A program made the translations under genes and the position numbers. Below the pieces are notes generated by a model that saw nothing but the letters and a program-made list of their open reading frames with translations, searched no databases and had not been told where the DNA came from. DNA of 43,659 bases, taken from Altererythrobacter sp. Its GTDB lineage: Bacteria; Pseudomonadota; Alphaproteobacteria; Sphingomonadales; Sphingomonadaceae. Below are positions 24,990-36,448 of the stretch, piece by piece (position 1 is the stretch's first letter; each line of letters opens with the position of its first letter). The DNA lies in the NCBI GenBank assembly GCA_017308255.1, contig JAFKFN010000006.1, positions 172,198-215,856 on the forward strand. The letters are read 5' to 3'.

Positions 24990-25543
24990 GCGCGCCGCGC
25001 GGCCTCAGCCGCGAGGAAGCGGCGCTGTGGCGCAGGGTCGCGGCGACGGTGCGCCCGCTGGCCGGCAGAGCGCTGCCTCCGCCGGACGAATCGAAGCAGC
25101 CTCCGGAGCCAGCTCCAACGCCCGCGAAGCGCCTGTCCACGCCCGCCCCCCGCCGCGCAGCGGGCGTTCCGCCACCCCCGCCGAAGGCACTCGATCGCTC
25201 GAGCCTCGATTCGACCTGGGACCGCAAGCTCGCGCGCGGCGATCTCTCGCCCGATTTCGTGCTCGATCTCCATGGCCACACGCTGGACCAGGCGCACGCG
25301 CGGCTGGGCGCGGGGCTCGGCCAGGCGACGGCGATGGGGGCGCGCGTGGTGCTGCTGGTCACCGGCAAGCCGCGCCCGGCCGAAGCCGCTGACCGGGGCA
25401 GCCGGCGCGGCGCGATCCGGGCCAAAGTGCTCGATTGGCTGGCCGCCGGCCCGCATGGCCCGGACATTGCCGCGATTCGAAAAGCGCACCCCCGCCACGG
25501 GGGCGAGGGCGCGCTCTATCTGGTGCTCAAGCGAAGGCGCTGA
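24986..25543 (+). CDS. Smr-domain protein
   Basis: A 185-residue protein with a Pro-rich N-terminal half (about 1-75) and a C-terminal Smr domain whose LDLHGHTLDQA motif (about 92-102) is the family hallmark. VVLLVTGKPRP and LYLVLKRRR follow. Smr domains bind or nick nucleic acids; stand-alone bacterial forms are implicated in RNA cleavage at stalled ribosomes. The usual TGKG turn reads TGKP here. ATG at 24986 overlaps the mltA stop. The stop lies 9 bp from that of the convergent ahpF. Confidence 0.88.
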   Translation: MSAPRGLSREEAALWRRVAATVRPLAGRALPPPDESKQPPEPAPTPAKRLSTPAPRRAAGVPPPPPKALDRSSLDSTWDRKLARGDLSPDFVLDLHGHTLDQAHARLGAGLGQATAMGARVVLLVTGKPRPAEAADRGSRRGAIRAKVLDWLAAGPHGPDIAAIRKAHPRHGGEGALYLVLKRRR

Positions 25544-25552
25544 GCCGGCCGG

Positions 25553-27142
25553 TCAGGCTGCTTCCGCGATCGCTTCGGCCGGTGCATTGCGGATGATGTA
25601 ATCGAACGCCGACAGCGCCGCCTTGGACCCTTCGCCCATGGCGATGACGATCTGCTTGTAAGGCACCGTGGTCACGTCGCCGGCGGCGAACACGCCGGGC
25701 AGGTTGGTCGCGGCTTTCGCGTCGATCTCGATCTCGCCGAAGTTCGACAGGGCCAGCCCCGAATCCTTCAGCCACTCGGTGTTAGGGACCAGGCCGATCT
25801 GCACGAACACGCCTTCCAGCTCCACGCGGTGTTCCTCGCCGGTCGCGCGGTTCTTGTAGATCAGGCCGCTCACCCGCTCGCCGTCCCCGGTGATCTCCGT
25901 CGTTTGGGCGGAAACGTGGATGTCCACGTTCGGCATGGAGCGCAGCTTGTCCTGCAGCACCTGGTCGGCACAGAGGCTGTCCGCGAATTCGATCAGCGTC
26001 ACGTGGCCGACGATGTTGGCCAGGTCGATCGCCGCTTCCACGCCGGAATTGCCGCCGCCGATCACCGCCACGCGCTTGCCCTTGAACAGCGGCCCGTCGC
26101 AGTGCGGGCAATAGGCCACGCCCCGGTTGCGATATTCGAATTCGCCCGGAACCCCCAGGTTGCGCCAGCGAGCGCCGGTGGCAATCACCAGCGCGCGCGC
26201 TTTCAATGAGGCGCCGTTCTTCAGCACGATCTCGTGCAATTCGCCCGCGCGCCCGGCCGCGATGAGCTTTTCTGCCTGCGCCAGATTCATCACGTCGACG
26301 CCGTTTTCGGCGACATGCGCCTCCAGCTCACGGGCCAGCTTGGGGCCTTCGGTGTACTTGACCGAGATGAAGTTCTCGATCCCCAGGGTATCGAGCGCTT
26401 GCCCGCCGAAGCGCTCGGCGGCGATGCCGGTGCGGAAGCCCTTGCGCGCGGCGTAGATGCTGGCCGCCGCTCCGGCCGGTCCGCCGCCCACGATCAGCAC
26501 GTCGAACGGCGCCTTCTCGGACAACTTTTCCGCCGTGCGCGCCTCGGCGCCCGTGTCGAGCTTGGCCAGCAGTTCCTCGACACTCATCTTGCCGCTGGCG
26601 AACATCTCGCCGTTGAGGAACGTGGCCGGCACGGCCATCACGCCGCGTTCGTCCACTTCCTGCTGGAATGCGCCGCCTTCGATCAGCGTGGCGGTGATGC
26701 GCGGGTTCTCCAACGCCAGCAGCGTCAGCGCCTGCACCACGTCGGGGCAGTTGTGGCACGAAAGCGAGAAATACATCTCGAACGCGAAATCGCCTTCCAG
26801 ATCGCGGATCTGCTGCAGTACCTCGTCCGAAACCTTCGGCGGGTGGCCGCCGGCCCACAGCATCGCCAGCACCAGGCTGGTGAATTCGTGTCCCATCGGC
26901 AGGCCCGCGAAGCGGACCCACTTCTCGGCATCGGCGGCGCGGCGGATCACGAAGCTGGGCTTGCGCGGGTTGTCGCCGTCGAAACTGGCGGAAACCTTGT
27001 CGCTCAGCGCGGCGATCTCGCTCAGCAGCTCGCGCGTCTGGGCCGATTTGGCATCGTCGCCCAGCGAGGCGACGAGTTCGATGGGTTCGCGCAGCATGGC
27101 GAGATATTGCTTGAGCTGGCCGGTCATTGTGGCGTCGAGCAT
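25553..27142 (-). CDS. ahpF: Alkyl hydroperoxide reductase subunit F
   Basis: A 529-residue flavoprotein that passes electrons from NADH to AhpC. The N-terminal tandem thioredoxin-fold domain carries CHNC (129-132). The FAD motif [18 protein letters not shown] begins at 218, and the thioredoxin-reductase-like part carries YCPHC with Cys345 and Cys348, positions identical to the E. coli protein. ATG at 27142 is preceded by AAGGAGAA. It is downstream of ahpC on the same strand but separated by 267 bp of hairpin-rich DNA, which may lower its expression relative to ahpC. Confidence 0.97.
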   Translation of the reverse strand: MLDATMTGQLKQYLAMLREPIELVASLGDDAKSAQTRELLSEIAALSDKVSASFDGDNPRKPSFVIRRAADAEKWVRFAGLPMGHEFTSLVLAMLWAGGHPPKVSDEVLQQIRDLEGDFAFEMYFSLSCHNCPDVVQALTLLALENPRITATLIEGGAFQQEVDERGVMAVPATFLNGEMFASGKMSVEELLAKLDTGAEARTAEKLSEKAPFDVLIVGGGPAGAAASIYAARKGFRTGIAAERFGGQALDTLGIENFISVKYTEGPKLARELEAHVAENGVDVMNLAQAEKLIAAGRAGELHEIVLKNGASLKARALVIATGARWRNLGVPGEFEYRNRGVAYCPHCDGPLFKGKRVAVIGGGNSGVEAAIDLANIVGHVTLIEFADSLCADQVLQDKLRSMPNVDIHVSAQTTEITGDGERVSGLIYKNRATGEEHRVELEGVFVQIGLVPNTEWLKDSGLALSNFGEIEIDAKAATNLPGVFAAGDVTTVPYKQIVIAMGEGSKAALSAFDYIIRNAPAEAIAEAA

Positions 27143-27409
27143 CGTCTTCTCCTTAAGTCCTCCCGCTGGCCGGGAGGGGGACCATCCGCGGGATGGCAGC
27201 GGGGGTTTGCGGCTTCACGCGCCATCGCGTTCCGCCGGCAGCCCCCCTCCGTCAGCCGCTTGCACGGCCGCTACCTCCCCGTTCACGGGGAGGGTTGGAG
27301 GCCCAGGGCACGGGTGGGGGGAGGGGCGCCCCGGGCCTCGCCACGCCGCCCGGCAGGCGGCGCGGAAAATTACTGTTCGGGCCGCGCCGCCTTGCGGCGG
27401 CGACGGACC
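27143..27409. repeat. Family 4 hairpins between ahpC and ahpF
   Basis: No gene is seen. The gap holds CCTCCCG/CGGGAGG (27159-27177), CCTCCCCG/CGGGGAGG around a 4-base loop (27274-27293) and long G- and C-runs that can pair across the gap. It would form strong structure in an ahpC-ahpF transcript. Confidence 0.7.
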
Positions 27410-27976
27410 TCAGAGCTTGCCGACGAGGTCGAGCGAAGGCGCGAGGGTCTCTTCGCCTTCCTCCCACGCCGCCGGGCAGACCTGCCCAGGGTGGGCGCGG
27501 ACGTACTGCGCGGCGCGGATCTTGCGCGTCAGCTCGTTGGCGTTGCGGCCCACGCCTTCGCAGGTGATCTCCATGATCTGGATCACGCCGTCGGGATCGA
27601 CCACGAAGGTGGCGCGATCGGCCAGGCCCTGGCCTTCACGCAGCACGCCGAAGTTGTTGGCCAGCGTGTGCATCTGGTCGCCCAGGAACGGATAGGTCAG
27701 CTTGCTGATCTTGTCCGAAGTGTCGTGCCAGGCCTTGTGGCTGAAATGCGTGTCGGTAGACACGGCGAAGACTTCCACGCCCAGCTTCTGGAGCATCTCG
27801 TAATGCTGGCCCAGGTCTTCCAGCTCGGTCGGGCAGACGAAGGTGAAGTCCGCCGGATAGAAGAAGAACACCGCCCACTTGTTGGCAATGTCGGCTTCGG
27901 TCACGTCATAGAAGTCCTTGCCCGCCTGGAAAGCGGTCGCCTTGAACGGCTTGATGGTGCTGCCGATGATACCCAT
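27410..27976 (-). CDS. ahpC: Alkyl hydroperoxide reductase subunit C (2-Cys peroxiredoxin)
   Basis: A 188-residue peroxiredoxin that reduces H2O2 and organic peroxides. The peroxidatic Cys48 lies in FTFVCPTE and the resolving Cys167 in GQVCPAAW, both at the positions seen in typical AhpC. ATG at 27976 follows CTGGAG at normal distance. It forms a functional pair with ahpF downstream. No oxyR gene is in the window. Confidence 0.97.
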   Translation of the reverse strand: MGIIGSTIKPFKATAFQAGKDFYDVTEADIANKWAVFFFYPADFTFVCPTELEDLGQHYEMLQKLGVEVFAVSTDTHFSHKAWHDTSDKISKLTYPFLGDQMHTLANNFGVLREGQGLADRATFVVDPDGVIQIMEITCEGVGRNANELTRKIRAAQYVRAHPGQVCPAAWEEGEETLAPSLDLVGKL

Positions 27977-28060
27977 GATGTCTCCAGTTGCTTGGCGTTG
28001 CGAAAAGTGCGGGTTGCAGGCGCTCAGATAAGACCTGCCGCGGCGCAGTAAATCGACTTG

Positions 28061-28073
28061 TTGCGATCGCTAA
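28061..28073 (-). promoter_or_regulatory. Possible LysR-type (OxyR) box upstream of ahpC
   Basis: TTGCGATCGCTAA contains a perfect GCGATCGC palindrome and fits the loose T-N11-A rule of LysR-type regulators, 85 bp before the ahpC start. The match is short and could be chance; ahpC is often OxyR-controlled, which is the only other support. Confidence 0.2.
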
Positions 28074-28116
28074 CATCGGCTCCGTCGATCAGTCATCGAT
28101 CGGATTGGCGCGCGCG

Positions 28117-28767
28117 TCATTGAGCGGGGGTGGTTTCGCCGCTGGATCGCGGCGCATCGGATGACGCCCTATCCCGCGTCAGGCCCAAAATGCGGCAGAA
28201 TATGGTGCGTGCGGCTTCATCGGTCACCAGATCGGGGGCGATCAGCCGATGAAAGAGCAGGCCGGAATGGATCGCACTCAGCGCGATTGCAGTTTCCAGG
28301 GGGCCGAGCGGAAGATCGCCTTCCTTGGTCGTTTCCTCCAATCGAGCGGCAATGCCGATCAAGCTGTCTTGAGCCAGCGTCTTGAAGCGCGTGCTGCGCT
28401 CCGGGTTGCTGGAGATGTAGTGGTTGAACTCGTTTTGGCTGGTAACGTAATCGGGATTGGCCGGCAGCGTCGACATCAGGTGTTCCAAAAGGATCTCGAG
28501 CTGTTCCACCCCTACGCGGTCTTCTTGCAAGGCATTCAGGATCGGGCTTCCGCGCGCCGCAAACAGCTCGAACACCAGGTCTGTTTTGCTGTCGAAGTGG
28601 TCGTAGATCGCGCCCTTGGTAACACCGGCGGCCACGGCAATCTGGTCCAGAGACGTCGCGCCGATCCCCTTCGTGAGAAACAGCTTGGCCGCTTCTTCAA
28701 GCAGGAGACGGCGCGTTTCGGCTCCCTTGGCGCCAATCTTCCTCGGCTTGCGTCCCCTTGCGCCCAT
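28117..28767 (-). CDS. TetR-family transcriptional regulator
   Basis: A 216-residue repressor. The N-terminal helix-turn-helix is clear: EEAAKLFLTKGIGATSLDQI then AVAAGVTKGAIYDHFDSKTDL (about 24-64). The all-helical C-terminal ligand domain is divergent, so the inducer cannot be guessed. ATG at 28767 with GGAG upstream. It diverges from a secreted esterase gene, and a palindrome in the shared promoter is its likely operator. This pair has fewer GC-rich third positions than neighbouring genes, which suggests an accessory module. Confidence 0.9.
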   Translation of the reverse strand: MGARGRKPRKIGAKGAETRRLLLEEAAKLFLTKGIGATSLDQIAVAAGVTKGAIYDHFDSKTDLVFELFAARGSPILNALQEDRVGVEQLEILLEHLMSTLPANPDYVTSQNEFNHYISSNPERSTRFKTLAQDSLIGIAARLEETTKEGDLPLGPLETAIALSAIHSGLLFHRLIAPDLVTDEAARTIFCRILGLTRDRASSDAPRSSGETTPAQ

Positions 28768-28770
28768 TGC

Positions 28771-28800
28771 TTGACTCCAAAATCATACTACCGGTATGAT
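28771..28800 (+). promoter_or_regulatory. Sigma-70-like promoter with embedded TetR operator
   Basis: TTGACT (28771-28776) and TATGAT (28795-28800) are separated by 18 bases, a good sigma-70-type match reading toward the esterase gene. A palindrome ATCATAC-N5-GTATGAT (28782-28800) fills the spacer and covers the -10. A repressor bound there would block polymerase directly. The same palindrome gives a TATGAT on the other strand close to the tetR start, so autorepression is plausible. The matching protein is inferred, not shown. Confidence 0.65.
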
Positions 28801-28880
28801 ATCTGCCGATCACACGAGGTGCCCCAGGACGGCTTATCGTGAGCCGCGCCGGCGCCACAAGACTTGAAGGCGGGTCAGGG

Positions 28881-29876
28881 ATGAGAGCGAGCAACCGAAG
28901 CGCGGTTTTGCAGGTCTTGCTCGCGCTGTCCTTGCTGGCTTGGCCCCACCGCGTCCTTTCTTCTGAAGCCACGGAATATGCCGGGATATGGGAAGAAACC
29001 GCGCCCCCGCCCGAGGAAACACGGTCGATCAGGTTATCCGGGAAGACGGATAATCCGGCTCGGGAAAGCTGGCTGCGCTTGCGCGGCTCCGAAGCCGCAC
29101 CGTGGTGGATCGGGCCGACGGGGACGCTGGTTGTCAGAAACGTATCCCAGGCGACTCTGACGCCATTCCTGCCGGCCGCGGACAAGGCAACGGGTACCGC
29201 AATGATCGTCGCGCCGGGCGGTGGAACTCTCGCGCTCAGTATCGATCAGCAAGGGTATCAGATCGCCCGCTGGCTCAATGACAGGGGTATAGCGGCCTTC
29301 GTACTGAAGTACCGGCTGGTTCCGACGCCAGCGGACACCGAGCCTTTCCTGAAGATGGTCGGAATGCCGATGCCGGTCTATTCCGACGTCATCCCGCCGG
29401 GTGTGTCCGCCGCTGAGGAAGTCGCAACCCGGGAAGATGCGCTGGAGGCTGTTCGCTATGTGCGGGCACATGCTGCCCAGTGGCACCTGTCGCCTGACCG
29501 GATCGGCTTCATCGGATTCTCGGCAGGGGCCTACACCGCCGTGGGGCTCGCGCTGACGGCTGACGAAGCATCACGGCCCGATGCCGTTGCGGCGATCTAT
29601 GGAACGATGTCGGGCTTGCCCGATGTCCCGGCATGGGCGCCGCCCCTCTTTATCACGGCAGCTTTCGACGATCCTCTCAACGCAGAGGACTACAACTCGG
29701 ATGTCTACGCCCGGACCTATATGGCCTGGAGAAAGGCGCGTGTGCCCGCCGAACTTCACATGTTCGCCACGGGAGGTCACGGCTTTGGAATTGCTCCCCA
29801 AGGAAAGAGCAGTGACCAGTGGTTGAACCTCCTCGACCATTGGCTGCGCGAAATGCTTCCCGCCACATCAAGGTAA
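28881..29876 (+). CDS. Secreted alpha/beta-hydrolase (esterase/lipase)
   Basis: A 331-residue protein with a signal peptide (about 1-28, hydrophobic core VLQVLLALSLLAW). The alpha/beta-hydrolase fold is shown by the oxyanion segment VAPGGGTL (110-117), the nucleophile elbow GFSAG with Ser214, a candidate acid Asp263/264 in AAFDDPL and His300 in TGGHGFG. It resembles the esterase/acetylxylan-esterase type (BD-FAE-like) rather than true lipases; the substrate is unknown. ATG at 28881 has GGTCAGGG directly upstream; an in-frame GTG at 28839 would spoil the signal peptide. It is probably repressed by the divergent TetR protein. Confidence 0.8.
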   Translation: MRASNRSAVLQVLLALSLLAWPHRVLSSEATEYAGIWEETAPPPEETRSIRLSGKTDNPARESWLRLRGSEAAPWWIGPTGTLVVRNVSQATLTPFLPAADKATGTAMIVAPGGGTLALSIDQQGYQIARWLNDRGIAAFVLKYRLVPTPADTEPFLKMVGMPMPVYSDVIPPGVSAAEEVATREDALEAVRYVRAHAAQWHLSPDRIGFIGFSAGAYTAVGLALTADEASRPDAVAAIYGTMSGLPDVPAWAPPLFITAAFDDPLNAEDYNSDVYARTYMAWRKARVPAELHMFATGGHGFGIAPQGKSSDQWLNLLDHWLREMLPATSR

Positions 29877-29945
29877 TGCGCGCCTTGGCGGTTAAGTGAA
29901 CGATGCTGCACGGCGCGAGCAGCATCTATTCGCCATTTGCGCGGT

Positions 29946-31016
29946 CTAGCCGACTTGCGCCCGGTGCAGCAGCTTGTGGTCGGCCAGCACCAGCGCCATC
30001 ATCGCTTCCACCACCGGGGTGCCGCGGATGCCCACGCAGGGGTCATGGCGGCCCCTGGTGGCCAGCTGCGTCGCCTCTCCTTCGCGGGTGATCGTGTCCT
30101 GCGGGATCAGGATGGAACTGGTCGGCTTGAACGCCACGCGCACCACCACGGGCTGGCCGGTGGAAATGCCCCCGGCGATTCCGCCCGCATGATTGGCGGC
30201 GAACTCCGGCGCGCCATTGGCGCCCGGCCGCATCGGATCGGCATTTTCCTCGCCGCGCAGTGCGGCGGCCGCGAATCCCTCGCCGATCTCCACGCCTTTC
30301 ACCGCGTTGATCCCCATCATCCCCGCGGCCAGGTCCGCATCCAGCTTGCCATAGATCGGCGCGCCCCAGCCGGCGGGAACGCCCGTCGCCACGCATTCGA
30401 CCACCGCGCCCAGAGAGCTGCCATCCTTGCGCGCCGCGTCCACCAGCGTCTCCCAGCGCGCGGCGGCCCCGGCATCGGGGCAGAAGAACGGATTCCGCCC
30501 GATCTCACCGGCGTCGAACGCCGCGCGGTCGATCGCATCGCCGCCGATTTCCGACACATAGGCGGTGATCGCCACTTCCGGGATCGCCAGCCGCGCCACC
30601 GCGCCTGCCGCCACGCGCGCCGCCGTCTCCCGCGCGCTGGACCGCCCCCCGCCGCGATAGTCGCGGAACCCGTACTTGGCGTCATAGGCATAGTCGGCAT
30701 GGCCGGGGCGATAGGCCTTGGCGACTTCGGAATAATCCTTCGATCGCTGATCGGTGTTCTCGATCATCAGGCTGATCGGCGTGCCGGTGGTCTTCCCTTC
30801 GAACACGCCGGAAAGGATCTTCACCAGATCCGCCTCGCGCCGCTGCGTGGTGAACTTGCTCGTCCCCGGCTTGCGCGCGTCCAGGAACGGCTGGATCGCC
30901 GCCTCGCTGATCGCCAGCCCCGGCGGGCACCCGTCCACCACCGCGCCCAGCGCCGGCCCATGGCTCTCGCCCCAGGTGGTCATCCGAAACACGCGGCCGA
31001 AAGTGTTGAAGCTCAT
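29946..31016 (-). CDS. aroC: Chorismate synthase
   Basis: A 356-residue FMN-dependent enzyme that makes chorismate from EPSP. Family signatures are present: [62 protein letters not shown] and [14 protein letters not shown], and near the C-terminus the KPTSSI segment. ATG at 31016 gives [20 protein letters not shown], the standard start; an upstream in-frame start is less likely. It is transcribed leftward, away from ruvA, with a repeat-bearing 417-bp gap between them. Confidence 0.97.
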   Translation of the reverse strand: MSFNTFGRVFRMTTWGESHGPALGAVVDGCPPGLAISEAAIQPFLDARKPGTSKFTTQRREADLVKILSGVFEGKTTGTPISLMIENTDQRSKDYSEVAKAYRPGHADYAYDAKYGFRDYRGGGRSSARETAARVAAGAVARLAIPEVAITAYVSEIGGDAIDRAAFDAGEIGRNPFFCPDAGAAARWETLVDAARKDGSSLGAVVECVATGVPAGWGAPIYGKLDADLAAGMMGINAVKGVEIGEGFAAAALRGEENADPMRPGANGAPEFAANHAGGIAGGISTGQPVVVRVAFKPTSSILIPQDTITREGEATQLATRGRHDPCVGIRGTPVVEAMMALVLADHKLLHRAQVG

Positions 31017-31077
31017 GGGCCGAAGCGTTTGGCGGAACTGCGCCCCGCTGTCCATATTCGCGGCGCTCCCCCAACTT

Positions 31078-31159
31078 CGTCATTCCCGCGCACGCGGGAA
31101 CCCAGCGAACGGGAAGGTCGCGCAGCGTCAATTGGGTCCCCGCATTCGCGGGGATGACG
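31078..31159. repeat. Family 2 repeat pair between aroC and ruvA
   Basis: Inverted units at 31078-31106 and 31131-31159 match the units at 7119 and 7302 but with variants. Each keeps its own hairpin despite base changes: TCCCGCG/CGCGGGA on the left, TCCCCGC/GCGGGGA on the right. They are near the aroC start and far from the regulatory block at 31222-31373. Confidence 0.85.
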
Positions 31160-31221
31160 AGGTAAGGGATGGAACCCTGTTTCTTCGCGCCTTCGCTTGA
31201 CTCCCTTCTCCCCCGCTCGCG

Positions 31222-31373
31222 TTTTCCTACGCCGCGCCGATCTGCCAGGTATCGGCCATGGCCACCCCGGTCCCCCTCCAGCCCCGCGCGCAAGGTGACG
31301 GTTTCGCCTCCAAGGTGACACTCTCGTTTTTCCGCCCTGGACAGTGTCAGACCTGTCAACACCTGTCACCTTG
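31222..31373 (+). promoter_or_regulatory. Conserved upstream region of ruvA, shared with ispG
   Basis: Reading toward ruvA the blocks are TTTTCCTACG (31222-31231), CAAGGTGAC at 31291 and again at 31311 (exactly 20 bp apart), GGACAGTGTCAGA (31339-31351), and TGTCAACACCTGTCA (31354-31368). The three TGTCA half-sites start at 31345, 31354 and 31364. CAAGGTGACA (31311-31320) and TGTCACCTTG (31364-31373) are exact inverted copies. The same blocks in the same order occur before ispG on the other strand. The element ends 60 bp before the ruvA ATG. The spacing suggests a protein-binding array; the regulator is unknown. Confidence 0.7.
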
Positions 31374-31433
31374 CCGGGGGTTTCGCCGCGAATCGCTCTG
31401 GCCAAACCCGCCTCGCTCGGGCAGGAACAAACC

Positions 31434-32039
31434 ATGATTGCGAAGCTGACGGGGCGGCTCGACGAAGCAGGGGCGGATTGGGCGGTGATCGACGTCCGCG
31501 GCGTCGGCTATCTCGTCCATTGCTCCAGCAAGACGCTGTCCGCCCTCGGCGTCGCGGGTGACGAATGTACCGTGTTCACCGATTTGCAGGTGAGCGAGAA
31601 CGCCATGCGGCTGCTAGGCTTCGCCACGGCGGAAGAACGCGACTGGTTCCGCCTGCTCACCCAGGTGCAGGGCGTCGGCGGCAAGGTCGCCCTCGCGATC
31701 CTCTCCGCGCTCACCACCGGGGAACTGCAACAGGCCTGCGCCGCCGGCGACGCCGCGCAAGTGGCACGGGCGCAAGGCGTAGGGCCCAAACTCGCCGGCC
31801 GCATCGTCAACGAATTGAAGGACAAGGCCGGCGCACTGCCCGGCGCCCCCGCCGGCGTCCCCCTCGCCGCGATTTCCCAACTCGGCAGCGCCAGCGCCGA
31901 CGCCGTCTCCGCCTTGCAGAACCTCGGCTTCAAACCCGCCGTGGCCACCAGCGCCGTGGCCCACGCGCAGGCCGAACTGGGCGAGGGGGCGGGGCTGAAC
32001 GACTTGGTGCGGGTTGCGCTGAAGAGGGCGGCGGGGTGA
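31434..32039 (+). CDS. ruvA: Holliday junction DNA helicase subunit RuvA
   Basis: A 201-residue protein with the OB-fold domain (1-65; [19 protein letters not shown]), two helix-hairpin-helix motifs ([17 protein letters not shown] and [17 protein letters not shown], about 70-130) and the C-terminal RuvB-contact domain (from about 152). It binds four-way junctions and recruits RuvB. ATG at 31434. Its stop overlaps a GTG that would begin the disrupted small membrane protein gene, and ruvB follows after it. No ruvC is present in the window. Confidence 0.96.
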   Translation: MIAKLTGRLDEAGADWAVIDVRGVGYLVHCSSKTLSALGVAGDECTVFTDLQVSENAMRLLGFATAEERDWFRLLTQVQGVGGKVALAILSALTTGELQQACAAGDAAQVARAQGVGPKLAGRIVNELKDKAGALPGAPAGVPLAAISQLGSASADAVSALQNLGFKPAVATSAVAHAQAELGEGAGLNDLVRVALKRAAG

Positions 32040-32140
32040 ACCACGACGATTACCCATCAAAACAACAGGCAATCGGGGCATTGCTTACTGCCCCTTTGCT
32101 TCCGGTCGGAATTCTCTTTGCTTTCGATGCTTTTTCATGA
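32036..32140 (+). pseudogene. Possible severed 5' part of the ruvA-ruvB intervening gene
   Basis: From a GTG overlapping the ruvA stop, 34 codons encode a short polar start ([10 protein letters not shown]) and a hydrophobic segment (about residues 12-30, AIGALLTAPLLPVGILFAF) before TGA at 32138. The same frame continues past the stop without interruption into the membrane protein at 32180. This suggests one gene of about 167 codons cut by a nonsense codon. The alternative is a genuine short peptide, or a chance open frame. Confidence 0.4.
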
Positions 32141-32179
32141 GCACAGAGCAACGGTCCTCTCGCGATCATTGGGGCGGCG

Positions 32180-32539
32180 ATGCTGGCGTTTTACACGCTC
32201 GTCATGGTTGAGGTCTTCGCCATCGTCTTGGGCGGGATCGCGCTGGCGGTCCTATGGCGACGCATCCCGTTCAATATATGGATTTGCGTCATCGCGGGGG
32301 GCCTCATCGCTGCCCTCCCATTCTTAATTTTCGGTTTGATTTCGGCTTTTGAGGAGCCAATCAATTACAATGCATGGGTCGATGGACAAGCGACCGTCGT
32401 TAACGGGGTGAAGACCGCATACGGACGTTGGCAGGATTTTCTCGCCATACTTGAGATTTTCGGACTCGGTGCGATCAGCGGTGCCTTTTTCTGGTGGATG
32501 TGTCGCCCGAAAAGGTCTGCCAAGGCGCAAGCTGGATGA
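32180..32539 (+). CDS. Small membrane protein between ruvA and ruvB
   Basis: A 119-residue protein with three hydrophobic segments (about 3-25, 30-54, 88-110) and a polar stretch between the last two ([19 protein letters not shown]). It ends in a basic tail ([12 protein letters not shown]). No family recognised. Its TGA overlaps the ruvB ATG (ATGA), which indicates coupled translation, while its own start at ATG 32180 has only a weak ribosome site. The DNA is less GC-rich than ruvA and ruvB. In frame and directly upstream lies a possible N-terminal hydrophobic helix cut off by a TGA. Confidence 0.6.
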   Translation: MLAFYTLVMVEVFAIVLGGIALAVLWRRIPFNIWICVIAGGLIAALPFLIFGLISAFEEPINYNAWVDGQATVVNGVKTAYGRWQDFLAILEIFGLGAISGAFFWWMCRPKRSAKAQAG

Positions 32540-33564
32540 CCGATAACCCCAGTCTCTCGCCCCAGCGCCAGCCGGAGGATCAGGACGCGGCCTTGCGCCC
32601 GAAGTCGCTTGGCGAATTCGTCGGGCAGGAAGCGGCGCGGGAGAACCTGCGGGTGTTCATCGAGGCGGCGCGCGGGCGGGGGGAGGCGATGGACCATGTG
32701 CTGTTCTTCGGCCCCCCTGGCCTCGGCAAGACCACGCTGGCCCAGATCGTGGCCAAGGAACTGGGCGTCGGCTTTCGCGGCACCAGCGGCCCGGTGATCG
32801 GCAAGGCCGGCGATCTCGCCGCGCTGCTGACCAATCTCGAACCGCACGACGTCCTGTTCATCGACGAGATCCATCGGCTCAATCCCGTGGTGGAGGAAGT
32901 GCTTTACCCGGCGATGGAGGATCGCGCGCTCGATCTCATCATCGGCGAGGGGCCTTCGGCGCGCTCGGTGCGGATCGACTTGCCGCCTTTCACGCTGATC
33001 GGCGCGACCACCCGGCAGGGGCTGCTGACCACGCCTTTGCGCGATCGGTTCGGCATCCCGGTGCGGCTGAACTTCTACACCGTGGCGGAGCTGGAGCGTG
33101 TCGTGGCGCGCGGGGCCAGGCTGCTCGGCATCGCCATCGACACCGGCGGTGCGCACGAGATCGCCCGTCGCAGCCGCGGCACGCCGCGCGTCGCCGGCCG
33201 CCTGCTGCGCCGGGTGCGGGACTTCGCCCATGTCGCCGGCGCGCTGACGGTCACGGCGGAGATGGCTGATACGGCGCTGACCCGGCTCGAAGTGGATTCG
33301 CTCGGGCTCGATGCGATGGACCGGCGTTACCTCACCATGATCGCGGAGACCTACAAGGGCGGCCCGGTGGGGGTGGAGACGCTCGCCGCCGGCCTGGCCG
33401 AGCCGCGCGACACGATCGAGGACGTGGTCGAACCCTATCTGATCCAGCTCGGCCTCGTCGCCCGCACCGCGCGCGGGCGGTGCCTCAACGATGGCGGCTG
33501 GACCCACTTGGGGCTCGCGCCGCCCAGCGGCTCGCAGACCGGGCTGTTCGATCCCGGCAAATAG
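32536..33564 (+). CDS. ruvB: Holliday junction DNA helicase subunit RuvB
   Basis: A 342-residue AAA+ motor that drives branch migration with RuvA. It shows Walker [10 protein letters not shown] (59-67), Walker [11 protein letters not shown] (107-116), the beta-hairpin/sensor segment [19 protein letters not shown] with the arginine finger nearby, and the C-terminal winged helix ([13 protein letters not shown]). ATG at 32536 overlaps the upstream gene's stop; a further upstream in-frame start at 32494 would add 14 unconserved residues. The gene is convergent with acnA, with a hairpin between. Confidence 0.97.
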   Translation: MTDNPSLSPQRQPEDQDAALRPKSLGEFVGQEAARENLRVFIEAARGRGEAMDHVLFFGPPGLGKTTLAQIVAKELGVGFRGTSGPVIGKAGDLAALLTNLEPHDVLFIDEIHRLNPVVEEVLYPAMEDRALDLIIGEGPSARSVRIDLPPFTLIGATTRQGLLTTPLRDRFGIPVRLNFYTVAELERVVARGARLLGIAIDTGGAHEIARRSRGTPRVAGRLLRRVRDFAHVAGALTVTAEMADTALTRLEVDSLGLDAMDRRYLTMIAETYKGGPVGVETLAAGLAEPRDTIEDVVEPYLIQLGLVARTARGRCLNDGGWTHLGLAPPSGSQTGLFDPGK

Positions 33565-33605
33565 CCCGGCAATGGGCTATACCGCCTGTCGCACGGCGAG
33601 TGGAC

Positions 33606-33630
33606 GGGCGGCTTCCGAAGAAAGCCGCCC
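33606..33630. terminator. Hairpin between convergent ruvB and acnA
   Basis: A 9-bp perfect stem GGGCGGCTT/AAGCCGCCC with a 7-base loop sits 41 bp after ruvB and 10 bp after acnA (minus strand). There is no long T-run on either side, so it may be a weak bidirectional terminator or an mRNA 3' stabiliser. Confidence 0.5.
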
Positions 33631-33639
33631 GGTCCGAAC

Positions 33640-36315
<2,676 letters not shown>

Positions 36316-36448
36316 GGACGATGATCCTCCTGTCTTGCTGCTCCGGCCGCAAGGCTCGTAAAAACGACGGGGCCGGATTTGCGTTGGCGCTTGCGCGTTC
36401 GCAGGCGCAAGGTCAAGCCGCGCGTCGGCAAAGCGGAAGGGACGGGGC

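Noticed and set aside
26234-28051. A long plus-strand frame opposite ahpF and ahpC
   Set aside because: It crosses both ahp genes and the hairpin gap; low-complexity antisense composition.
32118-32327. A 69-codon plus-strand frame overlapping the small gene between ruvA and ruvB
   Set aside because: It is in a different frame with many Arg/Ser codons and no hydrophobic pattern; the overlapping frame encodes clear membrane helices.
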